Source of the DNA: Cubamyces lactineus
Lineage: Eukaryota; Basidiomycota; Agaricomycetes; Polyporales; Polyporaceae
Direction of reading: 5' to 3'
DNA length: 64,000 nt
NCBI GenBank assembly: GCA_022376465.1
Contig: JACDTU010000002.1
Coordinates: 1,116,001 to 1,180,000 of the forward strand
Shown here: one piece after another, positions 28,324 through 40,223 of the stretch
Numbering within the stretch: position 1 is the stretch's first letter
Layout of the letters: every line of letters begins with the position of its first letter
The notes under the pieces: generated by a model
What the model was told of the DNA's origin: nothing
Seen by the model: the letters and a program-made list of their open reading frames with translations, nothing else
Databases searched by the model: none
Made by a program: the position numbers and the translations under genes

Positions 28324-28688
28324 GCAGACGGAGGCGGAGGGGAACCGGGCGGGGAGATGGCGGTCGGAGGGAGAGAATGGAAAGGGCAAGAGAGCAGGAG
28401 AGCGAGAGAGCGGGCTTTAAGAAGACGACCAGACGCGGCTCAGCATCAGATCCAGCACGCGTGACTCTCGCTCCCTCCTCGTCACACCCGTCGCCCCGCG
28501 TGATCCTCGTCGCGTCACGTACAGTCACGGTGACAGGTCACACCAGGTTCGCTGCTCATCGATCCAGCCAGTGGCAGCGTCTTGAACGCCTTCCCAGCGT
28601 CCTCCACCGTCTCCCTCACAAAGCCCACACCACCGTTCTCGACGACGCACCTCGCCTTTCGCCCGTCGTCGACCCATACACGGCAATC
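28324..28688. promoter_or_regulatory. Shared promoter of the proline-rich gene and RTS1
   Basis: 365 bp separate the two divergent starts. The left part is purine-rich on the plus strand (gagagcgagagagcggg near 28390-28415), so the leader of the minus-strand gene is CT-rich. No specific factor site was recognised. Confidence 0.45.
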
Positions 28689-31220
28689 ATGAAAGGTTTT
28701 AAGATGAAGGTCAGCCAGGTCCGTGGTGTCTGCTATCGCGCACTCACTTACCCTCATTTCGTACCCTATTAGCTCGGTAGGAAGAATTCTACCGATTCCA
28801 CCTCATCCTCCAAGAGCAAGGAGTCAAAGGCATCTGCTGCTGCTGCTGCTGCCGCCGCTGCCCCGCCTCCACCGCCACCAAATACGGCCAAGCCTCTCCC
28901 TCAACCAGCAGTTCCGGGCAGCCATCTCCCAAACACAAGTAGCCACACTTTGCCGACCACCAACGGCTCGTCCGCCTCCTCTGCCTCTAGTCGTGCTAGT
29001 GTGGCGTCCTCAGGTGCAGATCGCAGATTCCCAAACCCCGACAGGGCGGGTGCTGCGCCCCCGATTGTTGTCGTCAGCCCCGACGTCTCAGCCGAGGACA
29101 GACACTCTGGCGAGAACGGTGGAGGTCCTCTTACGCCTCCCAGAGCGGTCTCACTCGCCACCCGGGGACTCCGGCCAGCGCCCAAGGACACTATTCCGAT
29201 CACAGGGAAGCCCCCGCGTAAGCAGCGCAGCAGTCGTTTTGTGGTGAATGAGAAAGTAGAGATCGAGAGGCTGCCAGCATTCAATGGTCAGTCTTCCTTC
29301 CCATGCCACAGCGGGATTTGCCTCATAAGAGAATAGAAATTCCTGCCAGTGAACGCCCGCAGCTCTTCATAAAGAAGTTGCACCAATGCGCCGTAGTCTT
29401 CGACTTCAATGATGCCAATTCTGAGCTCAAGGGTAAGCAAATCAAGACCCAGACTCTCCACGAAATCCTCGACTACATCATGACCCAACGCGGCGTGATC
29501 ACCGAGGATATATACCCTGAGGTGGTCAAGATGGTGCGTTGGCAGCCCTTCAGTGTACAGTGACTTGGGACTGAGACACAACAGTTCGCCACCAATCTCT
29601 TCCGTTCTATACCCCCGCCCGTGAATCCTACCGGAGACGCCTTCGATCCCGAAGAGGATGAACCTGTGCTCGAGCTCGCCTGGCCCCATCTCAAGATTGT
29701 CTACGAATTTTTCCTGCGCTTCGTAGAGAGCCCGGACTTCAGCACCAATCTCGCCAAGCGGTATATCGACCAGAATTTTGTGCTGAATCTACTGGAGCTC
29801 TTTGATTCTGAGGATCCGCGGGAGCGCGATTTCCTCAAGACGACGTTGCACCGGATATACGGCAAATTCCTTAACCTGCGCGCCCCTATCCGTAGGAGCA
29901 TCAACAATGTGTTCTTCCACTTCATCTACGAAACCGAACGGCATAACGGCATTGCCGAGCTCCTGGAGATCCTCGGTTCGATCATCAACGGTTTTGCTCT
30001 GCCGCTCAAAGAGGAACACAAGACGTTCCTCATGCGAGTACTTATCCCTTTGCACAAGGTCAAGAGCCTGTCGATGTATCACCCTCAGCTGGCGTACTGT
30101 GTCGTCCAGTTCTTGGAGAAGGACGCCTCGCTTGCCGAGGATGTGGTTCTCGGATTGCTCAAATACTGGCCCAAGGTGAACTCGCCAAAGGAAGTCATGT
30201 TCCTGAGCGAGATGGAGGAAGTTTTGGACGTCATCGACCCTGCAGAGTTCCAGAAGATCCAAGAACCGCTTTTCCAGCAACTCGCACGATGCATCAATAG
30301 CCAACACTTCCAAGTCGCCGAGCGGGCCTTGATGTACTGGAACAACGAGTACATCGTTAATCTGATGAGCGACAATCTCAGCGTCATCCTACCCATCGTC
30401 TTCCCAGCGCTGTACCAAAACTCAAGATCACATTGGAACCGGTGAGTCTTCACGGTTTAACTCGAGACTTGTACTTATAGGACACGTGTCAGGACAATAC
30501 ATGCACTGGTGTACAACGCCCTGAAGCTATTCATGGAGATCAACCCTGATCTCTTCGACGAAGTTATGCAGCAGTACAAGCAGCGTAAAATCGCGTAGGT
30601 GTCCTGATCACAAGCAATCTAACGCTACTGACTGGATACGCAGGGAGCGGGACCATGCCGTCCGTCGGTATGATGAGTGGCAAAAGGTCCGAGAGAAGGC
30701 GCGGCAGAACTGCAAGGGGAAGCTGCCCGAAGGGTATGTTGACCCCGAACCGACGCCGCCGCCTCCACCAGTCGACGATCTCGACATCATGGACCTGTCC
30801 ATCGATTTGAACGCGGTCTCGATCGACGCAGAGGCTCCATTGAATGAGCTGGACGAGTCAGGCATTGAGCGCGTGCCAATGGCTGATCCTGGGATGGATG
30901 TGCGTACGATTGTCCTTGGGGTATGATGCGTGATCCGAGGATTGCATGTATTGACCAAGGTCCCTCCCTCTCCTACCGGAATTGGCTACTTGTAGCATCC
31001 GTTTCCCGAGGTAGGCGGCGAGCACTCACCGGGCGGGCTACACTCGAGGCGAAAGAGTGCATTACCTGGTATGTGCATGCCTCCCCGGTGAACCGTACAC
31101 AACAGTATGCTAATGTAGCGCCATGTAGTGGACCCAACGGTCCTACGAGACTTACAGGCCCATCGAAGTCTCGACGACACGGTTGTTCCACGTGGGCAGG
31201 CCGCCGACCATGGCTCGTAA
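28689..31220 (+). CDS. RTS1: PP2A regulatory subunit B56 (RTS1)
   Basis: B' regulatory subunit that targets protein phosphatase 2A to substrates in stress response, septation and chromosome segregation. The start is [20 protein letters not shown] across an intron near 28710-28771. A disordered N terminus has nine alanines then six prolines, followed by a HEAT-like core with family signatures: [131 protein letters not shown] and [14 protein letters not shown]. The C-terminal tail has [14 protein letters not shown], then an exon from 31129 reading [20 protein letters not shown] and ending DHGS-stop at 31218-31220. That last join is less certain than the core. Confidence 0.95.
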
Positions 31221-31911
31221 TTCGCCATGTAAGGCGGCGAGACGCGATATCCATACATATTCGAACAGGGCAGCAGTGCTTGATCCCGCCACGCCGGACG
31301 TTGTTCTTCATTCTCTCACTCCCTCCGTCCCCACAACACCTTTGCACGCATACATATTCCACTCTCACACACCCACTCGCGCGTACGTCTCAAGTTGTTG
31401 CTACCGCTGCTACTGTAGTCACTACATTCCCTCTGTGCCTGTACCCGTGGAGCCGCTGGCCCGCGACCTATATCCATCCGCCCGTTTATGTCCACCTGTC
31501 GTACATTTCTCTCACCGCCCGGCCACCTTGTGCTCCGTCCTCCGCTTCACGCTCGCTCAGTTGTTCCGCCCCATGATATGCATGGAACGTCCCCCTCTCG
31601 CCTTGTCTCCTCTCGTCCGATAACTTGTCTGTGCCTTTTCATTACAGTACTTGATGCCATTCGTAGTATACGCCCCATCCTGCCGGTTATATGCATGTGC
31701 GAATGCACGAGTCTCAACACTCCACACTCTCGGGTGTAGCTACCTGCAGTGCTCTGTTGCTCCGTTACGCGATGTGACGACGCGTTAGTCACTTGTGACA
31801 CCACGCGTCTGGCTGATGCCTGTGGCTGAGACGCGTCCTGTCCACAATCGTGACCCTTCCGCTCATCCTATAATCCTCCCTCAGTCAGTCCCTGATATCC
31901 GTCCTGCCGAG
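31221..31911. other. RTS1-PRI2 intergenic region
   Basis: This 691 bp region holds the RTS1 3' flank, a CT-rich tract near 31310-31560, and the PRI2 promoter with three ACGCGT sites. No supported coding exon. Confidence 0.55.
31780..31836. promoter_or_regulatory. Cluster of three MCB (ACGCGT) sites upstream of PRI2
   Basis: ACGCGT occurs at 31780-31785, 31803-31808 and 31831-31836, 76-132 bp before the PRI2 ATG. In budding and fission yeast this hexamer is the binding site of the MBF G1/S factor, and DNA replication genes including primase are MBF targets. Copies and spacing are seen directly; function is inferred. Confidence 0.75.
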
Positions 31912-33762
31912 ATGCTCAACCGAAATGACGTGAAGAAGTCTACGCTTGGAAAAGAACAGAAGGGTGGCATCGTGGAGACACATTCCCAATACAAATATCC
32001 CTTCCGGCTCAACTTGTTCGTCGCGAGTCCTTGGCCGGCCCATATGTCAACTTACAGTGCACATATAGCTACGACAGGCCCCCCGTAGAAGACATAACTA
32101 TTGAGGAGTTTGAGACTTGCGCCTTGGACCGACTGCGAGTACTGGCAGAGATCGAGTCGTGCTACGCGCGGAATCGGACCTTCGCGGAACTCAGCAAAGT
32201 CATAACCCCTCTCTGCGACAAGTACCTCCCTCTACATAGCAACAGTGCCTTTAAGGAGCCGATAGATTCAGAGCGGAGGAAAGACCATATCGGACACTTC
32301 GTGCTGCGGCTTGCCTTTTGTCGATCGTGAGTGTCTGTTTGTGAGAGCCCTTATTGATGACTTACCCGTGCGGGCGAGTGCAGTGAGGAGCTGAGGCGAC
32401 GATTCGTCAAGGCAGAGACAACATTGTTCAGACTTCGCTACACGGTTGACGATTCGGCGGAACGAGAAGCATTCTTGAGTTCGAGGAATTTTGACTGGGT
32501 GCTCGTGAGTTCGTCCGGAACCGATCGGCAGCGTTTGTCATAGAGTTGAACGCCTAGTAGGCCACACCGGAAGAAATACAAGATTTGATTCCGCCAACAA
32601 GCGGTGAACCTGCGGGTAGGTACTATAAGGTGCTTCCCAAGTGTCTCCAGCTGTCATGAAGGCAATGGCTGAACCGTATACTCAGGTTAAATGGACACGA
32701 GTCCCAGACTTGGTGGAGAAGAGAAAAGTCGTCCTGAAGGCTGGTATGGCTTACGTACCAGCCTCAGAGCAGGCCAGCATAGTCCTACAGGAGTTCCAGT
32801 CTCATCTCGAGAAGGATTTGGAGGTAAATACTGCCCCTAGAGACGACGCTTAACTATTAACGGGCGATTTCGTAGATGACCGCCAAAGCGCTACCTCGAC
32901 TGGACGAGGACACGCGAATCGTCCCCGTGCTCGACAACCTATCCAAGGGTTTCCTTGCGGGTGTCTCTTCGGAATGGAGTGGCGCGACAGCAGCGTCCGG
33001 GGATGCAATCACGGCCGACATGATTGATGAGCTAGCGTACAAGCATTTCCCCGCATGTATGCGCAACTTGCACATGTGCCTGAGACGAGACAAGCATCTC
33101 AAGCATTTCGGCCGCTTGCAGTACGGTTTATTCTTAAAGGTAGGCGCGTGCGTTGGCAATCCACGACTATGCGTTCTCATAGGCTCATACGCCGTGTCAG
33201 GTACTCGGTTTGTCTATAGAAGAAGCCCTTGTATTCTGGCGGAAGTCGTTCAGCAAGATTCAAGACGATAAGTTCAACAAGGAATACAGATACAACATCC
33301 GTCATTCTTACGGCTTAGAAGGCAAACGGGCCAACTACGCCGCGAAGAGGTCCGCATTCCCTCCGTATAACCAGACGCCTTTGACGTACTCATGACGTCC
33401 CCAGCTGTCAACAGATCCTCATGTCGGACCAGCCTGGGCCAGGCGACTCGCATGGATGCCCATACCGGCATTTCTCTGCGGACAATCTGCAGTCTGCTCT
33501 CCTGACTATGTACGGCGAGCACGGGCTGACGTCTGGAGACATGCAAGAAATTATGTCAACGGTGAAGGCCGGCCACTACCACGTCGCGTGCACGCGTGTG
33601 TTCGAGATCACCCATGCCCGACAGGGAGTGAAGAAGGGGGAGGGCGTCGGGGGAGGCGAGAGCGTAACTCATCCAAACCAGTACGCGGCCCGTAGTCGAG
33701 AGCTGGAGAAGAAGGCTGAAGGCAAGGACGGAGACGGGGATGTCTTGATGCAGGGCTCATAG
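31912..33762 (+). CDS. PRI2: DNA primase large subunit
   Basis: Non-catalytic 4Fe-4S subunit of the polymerase alpha-primase complex, which controls RNA primer synthesis. It starts MLNRNDVKKSTLGKEQKGG. The first intron is best read with donor gttcgt, giving YPFRLNF-YDRPPVEDITIEE, the conserved form. Further signatures are LRVLAEIESCYARNRTF, HIGHFVLRLAFCRS, and the cluster-binding C-terminal domain: HFPACMRNLHMCLRRDKHLK, FGRLQYGLFLKVLGLSIEEA, FWRKSFSKI, YRYNIRHSYGLEGKRANY, SCQQIL and HGCPYRHF. Candidate cluster ligands are the Cys in FPACM, one in LHMCL or SCQQ, and the one in HGCPYR. The end is DVLMQGS-stop. MCB sites lie just upstream. Confidence 0.95.
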
Positions 33763-34108
33763 ACAGCTCGGGCGCGTTCGAGTGCTAGATGCTGTCGACT
33801 TGTATGCATGGATATGTTGGTTAGCTGTATTATGATTTGTCGTTGTATCGTTATTTGTTGACTACGCCCCCGATAGGGCTTAATCGAGGATTTTGAAGGA
33901 TGGGTTAGTAAATCACGGATGCAGTGAATTTGGTCATGGCAGACCCTAACCCTGGCCGCGGGCGCTGTCGCGTGACGGCATAGAGCATGTGTGCATGCTG
34001 GTGGTGGCAGCGACTCCGGGATCCACTCTCGCTCGTCTGCCGCACCGCAGCCATTGCCATTCGTCTTCTCTCTCTCCCCTCTCCCGCCAGCTGCTCTACC
34101 CACGCAGG

Positions 34109-34965
34109 ATGAGTTTACGGAAACCCGCTACCCAAGGTTCAAATGGGCAAGAGAGTCATGAGACCGACCAGAAGCGTGCAGCACAGGCGGAGTACGAGGG
34201 TCACTTTTCGCTCGTCAGGTATGTTGCATCGCTTCGCACCGTGACGATTAGATCTCACTCGCACATTCAATCCTATGTGTTTTTAGAAACTTCCGACTTG
34301 CGGACCTGGTGACCATCGCCAACGGAATATGCGGATCGTTTTCCATATTCATGTCCGCCAAGTACCTTCTCACAAACGATGAGGACTACCTCTGGTCTGC
34401 CCTCGCATTCCCCCTTGCTGGCCTCCTCTTCGATTTCCTCGACGGCAAAGTGGCGAGATGGCGCAACGAATCCAGCATGATTGGTCAGGAACTTGACAGT
34501 CTCGCCGACCTCGTACGTCCTCTGTCCGGCATGTGATATTACGGAACGTCATTGACTCATGCGTGCCCCTCTCGTCAGATATCGTTTGGCGTTGCGCCCG
34601 CACTACTCGCATTCGTCGTAGGCTTCCGCACATACCTCGACACCGTCGTGCTCACCGGCTTCATCTGCTGTGGTCTTGCCCGCCTCGCGCGCTTCAACGC
34701 CACTGTCGCGTCCATTCCGAAGGATGCGAAGGGGAAAGCACACTACTTCGAAGGTCTCCCCATCCCTTCTTCGCTGGGGCTTGTCGCCATTCTCTCGTAC
34801 TGGACAAAGCAGGGCTGGATTGAAGGGAAGGAGGGCATCCCATGGGGCACAATCACGCTGTGGGGCAAGCAGGGCGGCGATGGCGAGCTGCACACGTTTA
34901 GCATCGTGTTCGCGTTGTGGGCGGCCGCGATGGTGAGCAAAACGCTGCGCGTACCGAAAATCTAG
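34109..34965 (+). CDS. CHO1: CDP-diacylglycerol-serine O-phosphatidyltransferase
   Basis: Makes phosphatidylserine from CDP-diacylglycerol and serine in the ER. Exons 34109-34218, 34287-34512 and 34579-34965 sum to 723 nt, an intact 240-residue frame. The CDP-alcohol phosphotransferase motif D-G-x2-A-R-x8-G-x3-D-x3-D is complete in FDFLDGKVARWRN with GQELDSLAD, partly spanning the second intron (DSLAD to LISFGVAPALL). Other family segments are ADLVTIANGICGSFSIFMSA and GLARLARFNAT with YFEGLPIPSSL. Several membrane helices are expected, and the length fits fungal Cho1. A CATGTG E-box at 33986-33991 resembles the core of the yeast inositol-response element only weakly. PRI2 lies in tandem upstream and NSE1 downstream. 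Confidence 0.96.
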
Positions 34966-35183
34966 GCGGACAGCGCGGATAGCGGGGACATGGTTTGTTC
35001 CTCGCGAGCGTCGGTGTTTTGTTTACGAACATTTGTTACGACCCTGTGGACGAACCCTCTACTCTAGTCCTTTTGGAATAAACTAGACGATATACGATCG
35101 ACTGTGTATGAATTTCTGGCGCCAGGTCGCTTGCTATGTGCACTGCAGTTGCGCTGTGGCCAAATGGCGTGGGAAAAGCAGAA

Positions 35184-35189
35184 ACGCGT
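35184..35189. promoter_or_regulatory. MCB-type ACGCGT site upstream of NSE1
   Basis: One ACGCGT, followed by overlapping CGCG steps (gtcgcgtcgcgg), sits 62 bp before the NSE1 ATG. A single copy is expected about once per 3-4 kb in DNA of this composition, so this alone is weak. Confidence 0.35.
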
Positions 35190-35250
35190 CGCGTCGCGGT
35201 GCAAGACGCGCTTGCTCCGCGACCACACTCTCCTCAGAGCATTGAACGCT

Positions 35251-36581
35251 ATGATATCCTCAGTCGACGTACAACGGCTCTTTCTTCAAGCGATATTATC
35301 GCGCCGTATGCTCTCGCAGAAGCTTGCCGCAAAGATATGGGAGAAATGCATTGAGGCTGTCAAAGGCGCGTCCTGCCACCGCGCGCTTACTCGTCAAACT
35401 CACGCTTGCCCTTGCAGAGGCGAATGCGACGCTGGACATCGAATATCGCAATGACAGGAACTCCTGGGACGCTTTTGTTGCCAAAATTAACGACGAGTTA
35501 AATCCGCTCGACCTGGAATTCGCCCACCTCTATGACGAGATTAGCGGGAAGGAGATGTACGCTGTGGTATGTCTTGATCCTCTTTGTCCTCGTTGCGTTT
35601 GCCTCATAGTGCTACCTCATGTGAATGTTCTAGGTAAACCGCAAAGGAGATGAAATTGCACAGATGGCGACGGAATATACTCCTATAGAAATTGCGTACT
35701 TCAAGGCTGTGGTACGTTTGCCCCTTGGCGCGCTCGCAGCGCATGCTGACCCTGTCTCTGGCTAGCTTGAGCAAATCATGCTCGCTCCTAACGAGTCGTA
35801 TTGCGTCTCGTCGCTCGCTGCACTGCGCGAAGTCAACTCACTGAAGTCCAACATGACCAAGTCGCAAGCCGAGGCAACGCTCAGCAGCTTCGTCGCTAAG
35901 GGCTGGTTATTGAAGAGCAAGTACGATCATGTTTTCTACCTGAATCTCATATTATTGGATGCTAAGTATTACATAGACGCGGCCGCTATTCGTTATCAAC
36001 GCGCACAATTTTGGAGCTCCAGACATATTTGCGGAATACGTACGAGAACGACATACTCGAATGCACCATCTGCATGGAGGTCGGCCACTGCTTGCACCGC
36101 ATGCTTCGGTGTTCACTTGCTCACCTTCCTGCTTGATCCCATATAGCTGGTGACACGCGGCGTCGCATGTTACACGCCTCAATGCAAGACCCGGCTGCAT
36201 ACGCACTGCTTCAACAACTACAAGCGACGGAACCAGAAGTGCCCATCGTGCAACGAGAGCTGGTCCGACGCGAACCTGACCAAGCTTCGTCCCGTCGGCG
36301 AGGCCGCCTTCAAAGAGGGACAAGATCTCACTCGCCGACGTGTACGTAGGAAGTCGTCGGAGGGGGATGAAGAGGATGACGAAGACGCGGAAGGAGAGAA
36401 CTCTGAGGAGGCAGAGGAGGTTGAGCCTGATCCTTCGCAGCAAAGTCAGCCGTCCCAGACGCAGCAGTCAAAGGGTAAGGGGAAGAGAAAGGCCGTGCGC
36501 GAGGAGAGTATGGAAGTTGATGAGAAGGAAGAGGACTCTCCACCCCCCAGAACGCAGAGACGGAGGTCGTCGCGGCGCTGA
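35251..36581 (+). CDS. NSE1: Smc5/6 complex RING subunit NSE1
   Basis: Non-SMC element 1 of the Smc5/6 DNA repair complex, with a variant RING that supports ubiquitin ligase activity. It starts MISSVDVQRLFLQAILSRRM. Later segments are RNSWDAFVAKINDELNPLDL, EFAHLYDEISGKEMYAVV, NRKGDEIAQMATEYTPIEIA, YCVSSLAALREVNSL and AKGWLLKSK. The C-terminal RING-like domain reads LECTICMELVTRGVACYTP, CKTRLHTHCF and RRNQKCPSCNESW, giving a C-x2-C...C...C-x-H...H-x2-C...C-x2-C ligand set. An acidic, Lys/Arg-rich tail follows and ends RRRSSRR-stop. The first intron appears to use a GC donor (see 35366). It is convergent with the AAA ATPase gene, only 107 bp apart. Confidence 0.93.
35366..35417 (+). other. Probable GC-AG intron in NSE1
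   Basis: The frame must shift between CIEAVK and EANATLDIEYRND. Taking the exon end as AAAG and the intron as gcgcgt...cttgcag (52 nt) does this and yields K-EANATL. The donor is GC rather than GT. A weaker alternative is a GT donor at gtcaaa with acceptor gcagag, so this is less certain than the PIK1 case. Confidence 0.55.
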
Positions 36582-36688
36582 GAGTCAAGGGACTTTTGGG
36601 CGGTAGGGATCTCCCTGTACACCATACGTTGCTATTATATTGTAACTACATATATCGTCATCGATGTATACATGACCTGTCAAGTGCA

Positions 36689-39600
36689 TTACCCGCTCGT
36701 GGCTGGATCAGGAGAAGAGGTATCTGGGGTTACCGGTGCAGCGATAGCAGGGTTCACCTTCGCCTCTGGGGGAGAGACCTCGACCGGCTCCGAGAAGCCA
36801 AAGCGATCCTTGCCCCACACCTGCCTCTTCTTCGCCCTGCGGCCCTCGCCGAACTCGTCGTTCCACTTGCGAAGCTCCGCAAGGCTGCCCAGGGCCTCTG
36901 AGGCGGATGGCGTAATCTCCTTCAGCGCCTGCTCAAAGTTGCGCCAATGTAGCGAGCGGGCGTGCTGCGTCTCAGGGACCGCATGCTCGTCTGAGCTGGC
37001 GGCCGCCTCGCTAGCAGGCTGCTCGGTCGCAGTTTCTGATTCGGGGGCGGCCGAAAGGTCGGCCGCGGGCTCAGAAGGCGCCGTCTTGGGCTGGACGTCC
37101 GGCGACTGGGACGAAGACTGCCGCCAGGGGACGGTCACCCGCTCTTTGACCGCATCCAGAGCGGCGCTCACACACAAGTCTATGGAACGATGTCAGTCGG
37201 TCGTAGAACCTCGGGGGTGGAACAGGGCACGCACGCTTCAAGTCCGAGCCGGAGAAACTCTCGGTCTTCTTCGCGAGCTGCTTGAGGTCAACGTCATCCG
37301 CAAGCGTCTCGTCGCGAAGCAGGATCTTGAGAATCTCTGCAGGACGCCAATGAGCACAGGCCGATAATGGCATAATTACGCAGGGCACAAACCTTCCCGC
37401 TCCTTCTCGCCAGGGAGATCCACGAGGAGGCGACGAGGCAGGCGGCGGAGCACGGCGTCATCGAGGTCGAACGGCCTATTCGTCGCGCCGATGACAATAA
37501 CGTTGCTTTCCTTGGAGGACTTCAGGCCATCCATCTTTTGCATGAACTCCGTAATCACCCCCCGATGCGCAAGGGAATTGCCGGATTCTCTGGACAAGCG
37601 TGCCCCGAACAAGGCATCAAGCTCGTCAATGAAGACTACGCAGGGTGACAGCCGGCGTGCGAGCGAAAAGACCGCACGAACGAGCTTCTCGCCTTCGCCG
37701 ACGTACTAGCAGACAATGGTATTAGTCAAGGGGCCAAAAACTGGGGTTGTCGGGACCTACCATGTCCATGATGTCCGAGGGGGAGACAACAAGCATCCTA
37801 CAGCCGGCCTCCTTGGCAAGGGCACGGACAACCAGTGTCTTACCGGTACCTGGAGGACCGAAGAGAAGACAGCCCGTCATGCTATGTTCCTTGAGGATGC
37901 CCTGCTGGAACGCGCCCGGGTGCAAAAGTGGCAAAGAGACCATCGTCCGGATCGAGTCGATCGTATGTGGCGGCAAATGGACCTGATTGAAGGTGGTCGT
38001 GATAGACGCTACATATAAATTATTAGCGGTCGACGAGATATCGCAGATGCGCCGGAAAGCAAGACGCACCCGTATCTACAATACAGCCCAATAGCCGCTG
38101 TTCATGCTCGTCCAGATCGGGGTTCCGCTTAAGCTTCTCGATTTTTTCGTCGACGTTCGCCTCGTCCTCGACTTCGGCCCGCTCCTCCTCGTTCTCGCGG
38201 TGAACCTTCCCGGACGGAGGTGTGGACAATAGAGTCTTCCACATGTCCTGCGTCGACCTATCGGCGGCCCAAGCATCGAAAACCGCAGACCACGGGACAG
38301 GCGTGGGTTCAAGCGAGCGATTGGAGGGCAGATACGCCTGCTTGGCCGCCACGACGCTCCCTACCGCTCTGTCAGCGATACGCTGCACGTTCGGCCAGAC
38401 TTCCACCGTGTGGCCCCAGTGTTCCCATAATTGCGCCTTTGCCCGGTCGTAATCCTCGCTGTCCAAAGCGGACGGGCCGGTCTCAGGGATCTCGTCCAGC
38501 TCGCCGAGGACACCGCCAATCTGGGCAACAGCCATGCGCATGATGAGCTGATTGATCTCCCGCCGTCTGTTCATACGGCTGTCCCTCTCCATCGGCAGCG
38601 AGCGTAGAGTGGGGAAAACAAGGGACGTCCTGAAGAATCCCAGCCGGTTATCCGACTCTGGGGACCCTTGACTGCGACCTGCCAATGCACGAGAGAACGA
38701 GGAGCCAAGGAACGGAGACAGGCCCGAGAAGCCCCCCTGGCCCAGAACTACGACGTTCGGACGGCCCCTCGTACCGTCGCTGTCATTGTTATCTTCGTTC
38801 ACTGAATGCAGACGAGGCACGTCCTCCGAGTTGCCCCGCGCCCACCGCTTGAGCCGCCGCTGGACACGTTTCTCTCGTGCCTTCTCGCTGCTGCTGTCTT
38901 CGCCGTACTCGAACTTATGCGACTTGGCAGAAGCCGAGCTAGATGGGCCTTCATTTGGCCGCGAGGATACCAGGTTGAGCCCTTGGAGTCCAGAAGGGGA
39001 CATGGTAGACGACGGCTCGGGTACCATGAATGAAGGCGTGACGCCGAAGATTATTGCGGTGGGATTCACCACTGGTGAGCTAGGACGAGATATCGCCCCT
39101 TGCCGACGCTGTCGAACGGCAGCAAGGAGTGATGGGTACCACGCAGACGATGTTGCTGCAAGGGTAGGGTAGTCCCGGACATAGATAATGCGAGGACGCC
39201 GTTGCGGAGGACTTGGCGGTGCTTCGCCGTCGCCGACCGGCGGGGAAGCGCTACGGATGTTGATGATCTCGTCAAAAAAGCCTCGTAGCTTTGCTGTTGG
39301 TGTACTCCTTGCTGGCTCAAGTGACCGGCTTGGTCGTCTTGGTACGGCAGTCATAACATGCACCGTCATTGGCGACAGAACGTACGGCGAGGATGATTCG
39401 TCGTAGTCATCCTCGTTCTCCCGCTGCGAGATTGGGGGAGCGACCTCCCGGCTAGAAGACTGGAGTTGCAGCGGGTTGTTCGGTAGCTGCAGCACCGAAG
39501 CAGCTAATCGGCAGCGGGTGCATTAGCATGCGGGTTGCATGGAGAAGAAGGAACTGACATCGTACCCTTGCCAAAGTGACCACATTCGCCAGCTGCTAGC

Positions 39601-40223
39601 TGGACAGCATCTAGGACGACTACGTCTGCACCCGTCTGCCGCGCCATCTCCTTCACGGTGGCATCGAGTACAAAGTCTCCGCCTTCGATAGGACAGTATA
39701 AAGCCAGTGTCGGCTCAACGAGGGAGGATCCGTTTGATGCGTAGGCGGCACGGTGCTGCGTCTGAGGATGCAGTACAATATGTAGATTGTGCAGCACCTC
39801 ATTGAATATCTCCGGGGGAGGCAGTATAGTGCTGTGCGCCGCTGGTGTAGACGTCGAGTCTGCAGCGTCCTCCGGAGTCCAAAGGATGTTCAGGTCTGAA
39901 GGCAGAGGGACAGAATCCGTCTCCTTCACTGAGGAAACACGAGTACGACGTTTCGTCTTCTCCTCGCCATCCTCCGGAGGTGGTGTGTCTGCAGCATTGG
40001 GGTTCTCCTCGGGGGGCGACGCAGAGCTAGCGCTTTCTGTCTGTTCGTTTAGATGAGTCTCGGACGAGATGGCACGTCTAGAGAGGTGATGGGCGGATTG
40101 CGTCGACGGACGGTCTTTGCGAGGGTACCGGAGGGCGTGAGTAGAGGATAGCTGGGCGCGAGGGTAATTAGGCAAGGTCTTGACCAACGACCGGGTGCGT
40201 CGAGCAAGAAGATGAGACCGCAT
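36689..40223 (-). CDS. AAA+ ATPase, ATAD1/Msp1-related, with very long N-terminal extension
   Basis: ATP-driven remodelling enzyme, probably mitochondrial. The ATG at 40223 gives [20 protein letters not shown], basic and Ser/Arg-rich like a mitochondrial presequence. The first ~230 residues join across the intron near 39510-39570 (GHFGK to [14 protein letters not shown]) to another ~490 residues, then across the intron near 38020-38085 (CIVDT to [14 protein letters not shown]) to the AAA module. That module has [16 protein letters not shown], Walker [27 protein letters not shown], Walker [13 protein letters not shown], sensor 1 [19 protein letters not shown] and a sensor 2 region with SFSGSDLK. 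The C terminus is a Glu/Ala/Pro-rich tail. The extension has [18 protein letters not shown], conserved in look, but I cannot name it. The AAA part is certain; the organelle is inferred. Confidence 0.9.

Noticed and set aside
31960..32080. A 38-nt intron in PRI2 (ending at cttacag)
   Set aside because: A 53-nt intron with donor gttcgt and acceptor catatag restores the conserved RLNF-YDRPP join and matches usual intron length.
33986..33991. CATGTG as an inositol-response (UAS-INO) site for CHO1
   Set aside because: Only the E-box core matches; the flanking bases do not fit the yeast element, so it is mentioned only as weak.
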